Shown here piece by piece: positions 47,529 through 59,578 of a stretch of 64,000 bases of DNA. The stretch is from Bemisia tabaci (lineage: Eukaryota > Arthropoda > Insecta > Hemiptera > Aleyrodidae). The stretch lies in assembly GCF_918797505.1 (NCBI RefSeq), contig NC_092795.1:28817131-28881130 (forward strand), written 5' to 3'. Positions within the stretch are counted from its first letter, which is position 1, and each line of letters opens with the position of its first letter. The notes below the pieces were generated by a model. It made no database searches. It saw only the letters and a program-made list of their open reading frames with translations, and was not told the origin of the DNA. Position numbers and translations under genes: made by a program.

Positions 47529-47792
47529 CACTGGAAAAAAAAAAAAACACACTGGATCTAGAGTCCAGACTCTTGAAAACATTGACAAGAAAAAATACTC
47601 TTGATTCAATCAGATTTTTGCTTGGATCAAAAGGAAATCCGCTCAAATTAAGAGGCTTGGTTCTTGATTTGAGCAAAAATCCGATTGAATCAAGAGTATT
47701 TTTTCTTGTCGGTGTTTTTAAGAGTCTGGACTCTATAGAGTCCAGTAAAACACATTGGATCTATAGATCCAATGTGTTTTTTTTTTCCAGTG
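47529..47792. repeat. MITE, ACACATTGGATC hairpin family, copy 4
   Basis: It starts CACTGGAAAAAA and ends with a T-run and CCAGTG. Near the right end the terminal segment is duplicated (TAGAGTCCAGTAAAACACAT then TGGATCTATAGATCCA). This creates a second small palindrome, so this copy is longer than the others. Confidence 0.85.
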
Positions 47793-48590
47793 GGTAACCT
47801 TATGTGATATCAACTCATGGATTTCATTGGATACGTATCATTGCAGTGATTCATCGGGGAATAATACCATGTTAACCGCAATGACAACAAGTCTACTTTT
47901 CAGGTTTCGCGGTTGGTTCCGAAACCATTCAACCTTTCCTTACTCATTCATGATGAAAAATCGATGCAGAAACCAGTGAAGCTCCCACTGATTTCTCACC
48001 GGGGATCATGGATCGGCGCTGAAAAAACGACACACAAACAATGAAAAGAACAATTTCGCAAAACGCAAATAAGCTCGCGTGGCGGCCGTTCCAGTTTTGC
48101 AAAATGCTCCAGAAACGCAGCCGAGTGAGGACCGTGGGGCAGAGTCGGCAGGGCGAGTGTGAGGCCAAAGAAGGCTCGGGTGTGGCTCCCGGTAAACAAA
48201 GCGGGGCTCCGATGACAAAAGGACGTATCTGCACTTCAAGATCACTCCTCATGGCCATTTAAGTCCTCGTTCCCTGAGTTCGGCGTGAGAGCGGAGTTAC
48301 GCCCGTCTGTCGGCGGAGAGACGTATCCTTGACGCCGACAATGAGCCGGAGATATTACGATATTATGAGATATTATTCAGTTTACCCAACGCGCGCGGTT
48401 CGGGAACCTCCTGGGAGCGCCCACCCACCCCCGCCCTCGGATCCGAGACATGCGTCTTGCGGTTCTGAGGAAAAACAACGCATGTATACTCGATTGTTGT
48501 CCCCCTTCCCATAAAATACTTTCTTTTCAGTAGAAAAGAAAAAGCATCGAGAAGCGTGGCCCACATTGTATGCTTTTGGTGTTTTCTGGT
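47793..48590. other. No gene recognised; GC-richer stretch
   Basis: Four overlapping frames at 47944-48262 read both strands of one GC-rich block and have no domain. CCCACCCACCCCCGCC-like composition occurs near 48420. It could be regulatory or low-copy repeat DNA. Confidence 0.35.
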
Positions 48591-48816
48591 ACCTTCAGAC
48601 AGCCAATTCTACGATAATGATGATTTCAATGATGACATTCCTTTAGCACTGTCATTTAAAAATTGGTCCAAAAACTTAAGCATTGAGGAACTCAGCGATT
48701 ACGTCGATGTTGACGAAGAGCTCGCTACCTGTGCTGATTTGATCGAAGAGCAAATCATGGAGTATGTACCAGAGGGTGAGAGCAAAGAAGACAGCGATGG
48801 TAAAGATATACATTAA
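48591..48816 (+). pseudogene. C-terminal fragment of a Tigger/pogo-type DDE transposase
   Basis: The translation contains DDIPLALSFKNWSKNLSIEE, LSDYVDVDEELATCADLIEE and QIMEYV, then an acidic end and TAA. A W/L-rich helix followed by (Y/F)VDVD and later an LT-(D/E)E-I motif is characteristic of the C-terminus of Tigger- and Jerky-like transposases. No DDE catalytic region or DNA-binding domain is visible upstream. GGTACCTTCAG just before 48591 could be a splice acceptor, so the segment may be the last exon of a domesticated gene rather than a dead relic. The frame also extends upstream to an ATG at 48556. Confidence 0.5.
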
Positions 48817-49393
48817 TCATGGAGGCAGAAAAGAAGAATTTCGGGTATGGGTTAATATGAGTTGGTTTTATGTAAGTACAGTGCGAGTGTTCCGTCGTGT
48901 TTCTTCCAAAATTTGACAGAAATCTCTAGTTGAATAGAACGTTTCCTTTCTATGCGGAAACTAAATGAAGCTTCAAAATCCACACTAACTACCCTTTAGA
49001 TCATACATCTATTGATTTGCGTTAAGTTGCGTGTGTCAATTTAAAAAAAAAATACAACGTAAATGGGACAACTGAAGGAAATTTTTCTAATCTCACACTA
49101 TGTATTAACCTTTGGTTCCTACACACACGGACCAATGCATCGGTCATTGTTTCCTGTGGCAATAAATGATACACTGAAACATGATTAACGTCAATTGCAA
49201 CGATTAAAGAATTCAATATCTTTTTTATTGTCTAGCTGTTTTTTTTTTTTTCATGTCAATAAAGCCCTCTTGCTTGTTATCATCCGCATACAGGGTCAAC
49301 CGGTTTGGCAAACGCAAATGTCAAAGTTTGGGCTGGACGAACAAACGCTATTTTAACGTGTGTCCTTGGTTCTGAAACAAAAGCCGCTATTTT

Positions 49394-49554
49394 CAGTGGC
49401 GTGGCGTGAATTGCGATATATCGATTGTTATGCCACTTAAACCTATGGGAAAGGATCGATAAACAGGAGGGTGTTCGCAGCGAACCATACCATTCTTTAC
49501 CATAAGTTTAAATGGCATAACAATCGATACATCGCGCAATTCACGCCACGCCAC
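49394..49554. repeat. Foldback element, ATCGAT-core family, copy 2
   Basis: It starts CAGTGGCGTGGCGTGAATTG and ends with the complement. The centre is CCTATGGGAAAGGATCGAT. The flanks carry near-identical AAAGCCGCTATTTTC / AAAGCCACTATTTTC, either a long target duplication or a pre-existing repeat. Confidence 0.8.
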
Positions 49555-50429
49555 TAAAGCCACTATTTTCCACTACCGGGCGCGCGACTCAACATACCAC
49601 CCAGTGTTACGTATGGCAAATAATTATGCGTCCATTTCACAGTTGAGTGGCTCCTGGGTTGCGGCGCATAGGCCCTGCACTACCGCGCCGTATTATGAAC
49701 TTGAGTTATTATGCACAATAATTGTCTCGCTGAAAAAAGATCAACGCTACTAGTCTTGCATTGAAACTTGAAGTTGCCAAATTTTAAAAGCATGATCGCT
49801 CTCTGGATAAGAACGTCATGACTTTGGCACGGACTAGAGGGCTCTACCCCCTGGCCTCCACGCGGCCCGAGCCCCGGAGTGCTGCGCGCCCCCACGTAAA
49901 TTTTGAGGTGGTTTCTTACCCAACTTCAGGTTTGTCTAAATTGTAGACATTTTTATTCCGTTTGTGTTCTAATTTTTCCAGTAGCAAATCATTGTAATCC
50001 CCAGCGTGAATCCATTTCCAAAGTTATACTGCTAAATTTTCTTGAGACAGGCAAAACATTTCCTCTTTACGCGCGGAAAAAACAACTTAGCCCAGAACTC
50101 CTAACACTATGGGTAGAATCAATAGCGCCAAAGACAGTGGTACAACAGAGGCAGGCAATGGGTAGCTTGTAGTAGCCCTGCAAGCTGTAGGGCTCACAAT
50201 CAGCCCCTCTGTTTTGTAGTAGCTCTGTTTTACCCCAAGTATTAGGGCTCAGTGCTAAGTTTTTTTTCCGTTTGATGCTATTTTATGCCCTTACCCTTAC
50301 TTATTTTCCGTAATCCCTATCTAAATCAAAATGGGACTCCTAGGAAAGCAGCTACCCAAGGAACGAGAATAAATACGGTCCCATGAGTTCGCAGCAAGTA
50401 GTGTTTTCTGAGCGAGGCATGGCGTTGGC

Positions 50430-50720
50430 TCGTATGGCATGAGGTCACGGTTTCTCGGCGGCAAAGAACTTCGTCAGCGGTCGCGGGTGCAGCGACGCGT
50501 GCCGCTCGGGTGCGTCGCGACGCCATGCCAGGCCGTCGGAGATGCACCGGTGCTGGAGCCGGGGCCCGCGGGTCGCGGTTCGAGGACCGGGGAACCTTCC
50601 CGCCGCCCGTAGCATACGGAAGACGCAGACTGAAATGATCGCACACACCGTGTTCCGTTCTACTCGTGCCGCATGCCGCCGCGGCCTCGCCGTAACGCCA
50701 GCGTAATCCACTTTTACTCT
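50430..50720. other. CpG-rich island of unknown function
   Basis: This is the GC-richest non-exonic block of the right half (GGCGGCAAAG, GGAGCCGGGGCCCGCGGGTC, CCGCCGCCCG). Minus-strand frames of 106 and 88 codons cross it but look like composition artefacts. It may be a promoter or an undetected first exon. Confidence 0.3.
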
Positions 50721-53091
50721 CCGTTTCGCCGACCGAACGCTAGAGTAATTTGATGGATTAAGTTCTTACCGGAGCACCTACACTTAGAGTATACCATCAA
50801 AAATAAACTTCTGTTGTCACGTTGGAGATCAGATTAACTGTGGATCGAGTTCACTATTCGAGTCAATTTTGACGAAATTTCGACCCATTGGGTCCAGGTT
50901 CATTTGGACTACATCTTGCAATAAGGAACTACTATTTCTGACTCATTCTAGAAACAACAGCCATTAGTTTCTCTTTTCAGATATATGATTTTATAGATGA
51001 TCCAGGTTTAGAAGTTCCCTACTACAAAAATGTATTTCATTCATTCAAACATGCTCATTAAACTACGTATAACTATAAGGTCGCTCTAGTGAGTGACCAT
51101 TTTGAATATTTTCGGGAAATGTGACTTTGAATTTGTAACACAGCTTTTCACATTTTCCCCCAGAGATTCCAAATGATTATACTTTACCCAATAAGTTTTG
51201 CAATTTCTTTGGTAACGGAACGCAAAAAAACACGATGTTCATAAGGATTTGGCAGGATCATCATGAGCAAATATCATCAATATGACGTAATCACGCAATG
51301 ACTAACTTCCATGCCAATAAACGGCGAATGTTGCACTTAATGGAGAATTTGCACGAAAAATGTTTATTGCTGCATCTAAGAGTGCTTTATGAGCTGCATT
51401 CGCAGTATTTTTCATGATTTTTCTCAGATATGGGAAACTGTAGAAAAATGGATTCAAAAGTGAGAAAATCTGCCGCCCTGTGACGTCATCAGGCGGCTTA
51501 GGTTAACGTATAAAAATGCTACAGAGATTTGGTAAAAATATTGCCTTTCCAAAAGATAAATCCTTCAACTGAGTTTGACAACACCTAGTTAAGTTTAGTT
51601 TCCCTCTTGGAAACACCGTCAAGAAAAAAAATTATAATTTTGGAAAGATAATACTAACTATAATTAGTCTCTAGACGAGGTACAAAATAAATCATACTCT
51701 GTAACAAGTCATTCTTCTAAAATCATAAGAAGGAAATGATTCACATAATGAAAATTTCAGGAATCGGCTCCTCAAGAGGACGATTATTGACATAATTCAA
51801 ATAGAGACACAACGGAAATGATTTCATTTTTTTCCGGTTTTGAGTGTTGAAAATTCATTACAGATATGTTATTGCAAATCCAATTCAAGCACTTTTGTGC
51901 CACTGGTATTTTTGTAGCTCACAAACTCTAAAGTACCTCTCATACGCATTCAGTAAGATATTCTGCGTCGTTCCGGTAATACGTAACAATAATGGTGGCA
52001 AATTCTGTAACCGCGATCACTTTCGGAAAAAAAAACACCGGAACATGTGTGACGGCGAATATCTCGTCGGAGCATGTCTGGGTCTTCTCATTATTTTTTC
52101 GTCGAAATGTTCACTAACTTGTCACATCTGATTTCCACTGCGATCGTGAGGCGGACTCATGTCTGGAAAATTCGGAGAAAATCAACGCCCTTGAGATGCG
52201 CGGTATTTTAATGAACCATGAAGGAACCAATCTAGCCGAAAAGTTCCCTGACGCGGAGAAATTAGCAGCATCAAAATTGCCTTCAAAATGTTCAATTCAA
52301 GCGGCTGTCATTCTGTGAGTGAGAGACACCATGAATCTGGATTTTCGGCAGTACGAATTCGCGTTCCTCTTCAACATTAAAATTAGCAACTCTCGACGTT
52401 GAGAAATGTTGAAAGCTTGGTCGTTAAATTAAAGGTTACAGAATGCGTCACTATTATGAACTCCAGTAAACCATTCAAACAAAGTAAACATTTCTTGAAA
52501 AAACTCTTGCTAACAAAATATCATGCAGCTGAAATGATTTTTAAAAATTATTATTCACTGAGGCAAAGTGCAGCAATAGGTCCAAAAAGAGATTCAATGG
52601 ACTTTTGATAGGTGTCTATGTCCAATAAAATCATTGACATTTTTGACCCTGCTATTTTCTCTTAGGAGGAAGGAAATCGAGTTAAGTAAAACAAATTCTT
52701 GCTGTCACAGCAGAGAGGCTGGTTGTTGCAGAAAGATTTTTAGGGCAGGAAAAATGAATTTGAAATTCTCGTTGATAAAAATGGACATTAGCCTGGTGTG
52801 AAATTTTCCCTCAATAATATAATTTCCCCCAAATTACAGAGGCTTCAATTACCAAAGCCATGAGACATATTACATCGCAAACTTCTAACGTAAATAGGTC
52901 TAAATACGCCATCGGTGCATTGAACGTACAACTCTGTTGCAACGCAATTTTGAAATTTACCACAGAGGATGTAACTAAATTTGTGGATTACTAATTTTAT
53001 AAAAAAAATTAGCCTCAAAAGCAATATGTAAAATTGTGTCAGACGGGAGTCTAATGATATTCTCCAGCCACATACGGTCACGACTTTCCTG
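50721..53091. other. No gene recognised
   Basis: AT-rich DNA with only short open frames (51844-52131 is 95 codons and has no domain). No repeat from the families in this window was found. Confidence 0.5.
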
Positions 53092-53333
53092 CACGGAGAA
53101 AAATCTATGGTCTATAAACCAATTTGTGGTTCATACGGAATACTACTAATAGTAGTGAAGGCAACATGTAATACTAGTACATATACCTTAGTTATGGTAA
53201 ATATACCCACTATGGTGCGAGCTACGTACCACAGTATGGTTCACAGACCGAAAATCATTACTTCATATACAACTATTAATGGTGTTCCACATGAACCACT
53301 AATCGGTTTATAAGCCATAGCTTTTTCTCAGTG
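53092..53333. repeat. MITE, CACTGAG family, copy 2
   Basis: The left end is CACGGAGAAAAATCTATGG and the right end is CCATAGCTTTTTCTCAGTG. The internal TATAAACC, CTACTAATAGTAGT and GGTTCACAGACCGA match the element at 32749-32985. One end base has changed. Confidence 0.85.
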
Positions 53334-53537
53334 TGGGAAGTGAAAGAAGGCTTTTTAGCCAATCTCTGAAACTATTTTCACGTCGGCTGGTTTAAGTTGT
53401 AGGTTTAAATGGGTAAAAAACCATAACAGTTGCTGATGGCTGAACGGCGGAAGAAGCGGGCGGCTGAGCCGAGGCGGTTGACACGCGAGTCACTTGCGGG
53501 TCCAGGCAGCGAGCTGACGGTGGCTCCTCGATGAGCT

Positions 53538-53792
53538 CTGCAGTGCTAAGAAAAAACGCCGTATGAGCCTTCAGACGTTGCCAAGTTTCCTCCAATAAAA
53601 ATCGAAATTAACGAGAAAATTGCGTATATTATTTTCCGAAATTTTCAGACAGTTTTGAACGCAATTTAATCTAAAATATGTCTGAAAATTTCGAGGAAGA
53701 ATATACATAAATGTTTTCAATAATAGATGCTTTATCGAGGGACATTCGGCAACTCTCGAATGTTCATACGGCGTTCTACCTTAGCACGGCAG
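53538..53792. repeat. Foldback element, GTGCTAAGGA-ACGCCGTATGA family, copy 2
   Basis: It starts CTGCAGTGCTAAGAAAAAAC and ends with TTCTACCTTAGCACGGCAG. The arms match those of 46519-46769. GAGCTCTG and CAGAGCTG extend the symmetry at the borders. Confidence 0.8.
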
Positions 53793-56700
53793 AGCTGCGG
53801 TGGGATTCAATCAATCAATCATTCAATCAGCAGCGAGGACCGAGGAGGCGGCCAGGCTGACGTGTGCCACCCGCTCGCGCGGCCCTTTCTCCCGTCACGG
53901 TCGCCACACAATGGATCCAGTCAATAGAGAGCTCGAACAAAATTTGGAGACTTAAAAAGCTCATAATTCCGTTCATACAAAACTTGGAGGTTTTGAAAGT
54001 GGTTCCATTGGTTCCCTCGCGAAATTTTCTTCTAGAAACACCCCTTAAAATTTAAAATGTGACGACTTTTACATCAAAATTTTCAGTTTTGGTTAAAAAT
54101 TTCACGTCCGAGCTCTGATTGACTCGATCCACTGTGCACTGGGACGATCGGTGACCGACGACGTCACGTCAGCTCGCTACCCACGAAACAGGTGCGCACC
54201 GCCTGGCCGCCCGAGCCGGATCCCCTCTCCAGTCAAGGGACACGCTGGAGTGCCGCGCAGTCGGCACAATCAATATTAACTCAGATTCATGAAATCTTTG
54301 GAACGATGTATTTTTTCATGCGATATGAACGGTCTTCCAGAAAAAAAACCACATTTTAATGTTGAAAAATTTCCCCTCGCAAATTTCAATTTTACTAGAA
54401 GAACCTTGAGAAAATCTATACAAGAATTTCACTGTATTTTCCTCGGATCTCTCGCAAAAATCAAACGAATTTTGGACAACAATTGCAACGGTATATTCTT
54501 GTAAAAAATTGAATTGTTTGAATCGAATTCGCAATCTTGGAAAAGAGTTGGTTCCTTCGACAGGAAACGGCGAACGCCACTCGGTCTGCATGAGTCTGTT
54601 TTTGGGAGAACTAGCCACTACCGCTTGTCCATCCCGGGCTGATCTTCTCGGGCGCGTTGTCAAAAACGTCGATTGCGTTTCCTTTTCTGACGAGGATCGA
54701 CTGACAATCGGCATCGATCAGCGGGATCTGTGTTAAGGTCGGGCGACACCATTGAAATTTGACTAAGTCGCTGTCCAAGCACGACCAGAAACTAGCCGCT
54801 TAATACGACACGTAATGACTGGACTTTGCCAGATTTCCGAATTTTCGTCATTGTTGCCCGGCCATTAATTAAAATAATTTTAAAGGCCGAGAGGTGGGCA
54901 TGAAGCACCTCTAAGATTAGAGGTAAAGATTTTGGCATGATGGTAATTACCATGGTGCTTTGATCTGAAAAACACAGAAATAAATACTTATTAGGGAGGG
55001 AAAAACCTATTTCGAGTATATTGTCCCTTTTAATATAAAGAGGGGCAAAGGGTAAAATTACTCCATAAGAGTTTTTCCTTTCCTGGTGAGTATTCCTGTA
55101 CTTACAGAATCAAGCACCGTGGCTATTACGTCATGTCTGAATCTTTCTTTCTTGTTATAATAAGAAAACATTAAAAGGTCATTTTATTAGAAAAGCAAAG
55201 GATTTTAAGATAATGACGTCACAGGTTGGTGTAACTCAAAATCAGGAAATGAATATCAGAAATGAAAGCGACAGTATTAAAATTTTCCTATAATAATTAT
55301 CTCAGGGTTAATCGATGGTGATGCCAAAGAATCATTGTATCACGGTTTGTGCCGTCCCAAGCTTGGGTTTTTTTGTATTGTGTGATGTAGAAATTTCCGA
55401 AAATTTGTGTTGCTTTTTTGAGAATAGTCTTTGAAAATCTTCTGCGGAAATTGGTTGTTACATTCTTCCCGGAAATTGAAATAAAACGGAAGTTTAACAC
55501 CTCGCAATTAAGATACGTGATTTTAAATTTTCGCCAAAATGGCCCGCCGGATAGAGAACTTTCGTGCCAAAAAAACTTGCGTTATTTTTTGCCATATTTT
55601 TCGCATGCCTTTAAATAAAAATCCCACCATTAGATCTGAAGACTTGGCGCCCATGAGTCTTCCGAATGTTTGACTTCGAGCAAAACGGCGTCCAATGCTC
55701 GTGTCGGCTTGGAGGATCAACGCATCACGTGTCCCCGTCGATTATCCTCGAGAGGGTCCGCAGATATTATAAGAGTAGGAAAAAATTGTGCCGTAATAGG
55801 ATCAGACCCGATTCTGAAGGCTGTAATCATTGTAGTTTTTGAGACGTGCCCTTGATTGGCCTAATAAATAGCCTCGCGTTACAACGCGCAATCAGTGTAT
55901 TGAACGAGTGGCGATGCGCTAAATTGCATTGTTAACCCTTTATAACACACCAGTGCGCTTAATGAAACGCTATGTCTGATCCTGATTGCGGTTAAATTGC
56001 TCCGGCGATCTCCCTGACTGGCAGGAGGAGACATAATCCTTACCGATTATTTTTCTGACGGTCATGTTGTTGGCCGTTCATTTGTGTCTGTGTTTCGGGA
56101 TAATACGATCGAAAAATTATTTCTTTAACATCCTTCATCTAAATGTGCATGGTACATTTTGCTAATTATGTTCTTTATAATCCGGAAAAGCCCTGAATAG
56201 AATGACCCAATAACACAATTTTTAACAACTACTAATTTTCAAATCGCTGTAAATTCTGTTTAATTTGCAGTCTTTTGGCGGTCCTTCTCCCAAAATAATC
56301 GCAAAATACTTCTCTTTGCCGTGGTATAAATGACTAAGTTTTGAGAATCGTAGACTAAAGCTCTCTTTTAGTAGAGGGATTCTCATTTTGATCAATATTG
56401 TGTTGCGCACAAAAAATGTAGTGTTCGGGCGATTATCAATGCTTTAGGCTGATCTACAAATTTCAAACATCTAGACGCGATTTTACAGTCATCGAAACTC
56501 ATCGTTTGCAGGAACTCCGTTTCGCATGTGGACATTTTCGAACCATAACTAGTCACATTCCAGCTCTGTTGACGGAAATTACATGAGGATGTCACTGTAG
56601 ACAAACGAGTCAAGTTTTCGTTTGAATGACCTAATTTGGGAAAAATCTTGCGATTTTTCACGTGGGCTTGCTCCGTCACTCGGTGGAAGCTAGGGCGGAT

Positions 56701-57461
56701 TCATCAAGGCCGGCAAGATCTTAATCACTGCCTTGCTAAATGGAGAAGTCTTATAAAAACATTCGATTGTTGGTTAATTTTCTTGGATAAGAAAAGTAAT
56801 TTTGAATATATTTTTTCTTGAAATTTTCGGATACTTTAAATGAATTGCGAATAAAATTCTCTTAAAGATTGAAAGAAAAATTGTTTCAAGTTTTCTGGAA
56901 AAAGAGCGTGATATTGAAAGGAATCTAGCAACGATCGAGGCCTCATATTGCGTTAATCTTTATCGCGTTAGATCATGGTGGGTGCCTCCTGGATCCAGGA
57001 TGCACGGTAATTTTTCGGATTCTGGCCGCGACGAAGAAAGTGCCGGACGTCGATGGCAGGTCAAACGAGGATTTCAATCTTGAATTTTCCCACGACGCGA
57101 ATGGATCAGTTGCGCTGGTTGCGGAACCGTATTTGAGCATTAAAGCACTTAATTCAGCTACAGAGACAAACGAGGATTAAAATATTTTCTATATAAAATG
57201 ATAAGAGTTTCGAATGACACATAACAGTATCATTCTACCGTTGGGCGTGTCCGCTACTCCTTCCACAACATCAACCCCCCCCCCTCCCATTCTGCGACAA
57301 TTCAATCCGTTACCCTTTCTCACGTAGAGGTATTGCTCCACCCCCAATTTCCCTCCCTGGTTTTTCCACTTTTTGCTGACCATCACCAGTTGCAAATAAA
57401 AAGAGGAAAATTGGTTTGATTTTAAGAATTTAGTAAATTTATTATCAGAGTAAAAAACAAA
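53793..57461. other. Non-coding stretch with GC-richer islands
   Basis: No gene was recognised. GC-richer, complex sequence occurs at about 53840-53930, 54110-54260, 54560-54760 and 55660-56060. AT-rich DNA lies between. A segment at about 54360-54570 weakly resembles the 44471 foldback family. A C-run lies near 57273. The island at 55660-56060 contains no open frame of note and looks like low-copy, possibly conserved DNA. Confidence 0.4.
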
Positions 57462-57600
57462 TGGACTGCATTTTGCAATTTGGAACAATAAATTCTAGCT
57501 CTTCTGGAAAAACACTTTTGTGCATAGGGAAACTAATTGCACGTACGTTGTTTTTAAACCGGGCTAGACTTTATAGTTCCAAATTGCAAAATGCAGTCCA
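57462..57600. repeat. Foldback repeat, TGGACTGCATTTTGCAATTT family
   Basis: TGGACTGCATTTTGCAATTT followed by GGAAC at the left is the exact complement of the right end. A 90 bp centre of unrelated sequence lies between. The arms are 25 bp and perfect, so this copy is young or under gene conversion. Confidence 0.85.
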
Positions 57601-57714
57601 AATGGTCCATTCAGAGTGTACACTATGCGTGTCCGAAAAACTTCAAAATCACAAGTTGAAAAACGCTGCGCGAGTTTGAATGATCGCGCTAAACACTGCG
57701 GTCGGCGCCAGAAC

Positions 57715-57840
57715 GCAGGTCAGCGCCTCCAAGACTGCATGAATACTTCACGTATTGCGCGTACTCCACGGTGCCACGGCGCGCTCCGTTGGTGCCTGCA
57801 AGACTGCGTGGATACCTCAAGCATTGCGCGCATCGATCCT
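57715..57840 (+). repeat. Two-unit tandem repeat, period 69 bp
   Basis: CCAAGACTGCATGAATACTT at 57729 recurs as GCAAGACTGCGTGGATACCT 69 bp later. ATTGCGCG follows in both units. A similar CCTCACGCATTGCGCAATGC occurs near 14110, inside the insert in the family Y element. Confidence 0.65.
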
Positions 57841-58613
57841 TGAATTTCCTCCTTTCCCGTCTTATACGTTTAGTTCTGAAGTGTAAAAAACGTGCGACAG
57901 CTGAACCGTTTGCTTAGTGCTCAGTATACGTTTGACTCGAGTTTTTCTTATGAGCAGAGATTTTGAATGGCATTGGCAAACGCAGTATCTTGGTTAGTAG
58001 TTACTTTTATTAGTTTTCATTGTATAAATCGTGTTCTACGTTCGCAACGTAAATCGCAGGGTAATTGCTCGAGCGCATTCTACATACAAAATGATAGATT
58101 GTCGCAAAGCGCATTAGTGATCAAAATTGATTACATATCGCCCAAAATGGGAAAACCCATGGAGAACATAATCACGAGCCCAATGCAGGGAAACCGCGAG
58201 TTAAAGAAGTAGTTGCGGAAATGAAAAAAAGTGCAGTTAAAGGTATTATTCTTACTCAATCCTTTTTCCCTGAGTATTTCATCCTCCAATCCTATCAACC
58301 ATCCTTCAAACCCTTAGTTATTCCTAATACTCATTCCCTCAAATTATTCCTTACATCACAACTTTTTAAACACGCCCATTTGTCCAGTCCTAAGCCCGGA
58401 AAAGTGTGAAGGAAAAGTTTCGCCTTAGAAATTATCACTGGCAGTGAAAATATGTCGGGCGGTGAAAGGTCGCCGTGGTAAAATGTCCGCTGTGAAAAGT
58501 CGCTATAATATCAACTTCCCCCCTTCCTTATACTACTTCAGTGCCTTCACTTACTAGCTTCAGGTGGAGTTCACACAAATGAGATGATAGAGAAGTGGAA
58601 TGGAACTTCTGCA

Positions 58614-58845
58614 CACTGGAAAAAAAAAAAAAAACACATTGGATCTAGAGTGCAGACTCTTAAAAACATCGACAAGGAAAAATACTCTTGATTCAATCAG
58701 ATTTAAGCTTAGATCAAGAACCAAGCCTCTTAATTTGAGCGGATTTCCTATTAATTTAAGCTTAAATCTGATTGAATCAAGAGTCCTTTCTATTGTCAAT
58801 GTTTTCAAGAGTCTGGACTCTAGATCCAATGTTTTTTTTCTAGTG
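58614..58845. repeat. MITE, ACACATTGGATC hairpin family, copy 5
   Basis: It starts CACTGGAAAAAA, runs through ACACATTGGATCTAGAGTGC, and ends at TAGATCCAATG, a T-run and TAGTG. The arms pair throughout (TACTCTTGATTCAATC / GATTGAATCAAGAG). Confidence 0.88.
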
Positions 58846-59029
58846 CAGCCTGCAATGCAGGTATCTTTATTTTTAAAAATTGAAAGTAAAATACTCACCA
58901 TACATCTATGAGGCACAGCAATTCATACGAAAAAAGTTAAAATATCGATTTGTGTTTATCGGCAGACTAAAGAAAATTGATTCGATCGGAGCGAAACTTT
59001 CCTGCACGGCCTTGATTTCGATTCCAAAA

Positions 59030-59440
59030 TTGCACGTGCTGCACGCGTGGAGCGGAAACGGAAGCAGAGCAACCAATCTCGGAGCGCCGCGTCCTTTTTC
59101 CGGCACTCGGCGATATTCCCGATGTCCCTCGTCGATCGGACCGAGCGAACTCGTCTCAGCCCATCTTTATGGTCGCGGAGACGGGTTCGCACGGGCAATT
59201 AGTGAAAAACTATCGGCAATTTGCGGCCCGGGTTCCGCTTCCTGGCGGGGCTTTCACGATCCGCGCCGAACGCCGTTCGATTAATAAAAGCGCTCCGGCT
59301 AATTGAATTAAAGGAGTAATTAAGCTTTCACGCCCGGCCCGATTTTGCCGCTGCGCAATGGAGCGCCGTGTCGTAACGCTTATCGTCGGTGTGAACGCGG
59401 CTCCACGCAGGCGCGCGGCACGCGAGGATGAAAATCACAC
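59030..59440. promoter_or_regulatory. GC-rich island with homeodomain-type sites (candidate enhancer)
   Basis: A complex, non-repetitive, CpG-containing block between two MITEs. It has TAATTGAATTA at 59300-59310 and TAATTAA at 59317-59323, both typical homeodomain core sites, plus GCAATTAG near 59198. No convincing coding frame crosses it. This is inferred from composition and motif clustering only. Confidence 0.3.
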
Positions 59441-59578
59441 ACAGGAGCAATATAATTCAGAGACTCCACACAAAAAATCTCTGGGATGTAATTGAGCGAG
59501 GCAGAAGTTTAATTCGGAGGTCAATCCTATTTTCCGCCTTAAGGATTACATTTTTTACACAAGACAGCAGTAAGTACA

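Noticed and set aside
50326..50711. Minus-strand frames of 106 and 88 codons
   Set aside because: Arg/Ala/Pro-rich products of a CpG-rich block in two frames at once. Kept only as a composition island.
58560..58916. 118- and 103-codon frames on both strands
   Set aside because: They translate the palindromic MITE at 58614-58845. The same kind of frames recur at every copy of the family.
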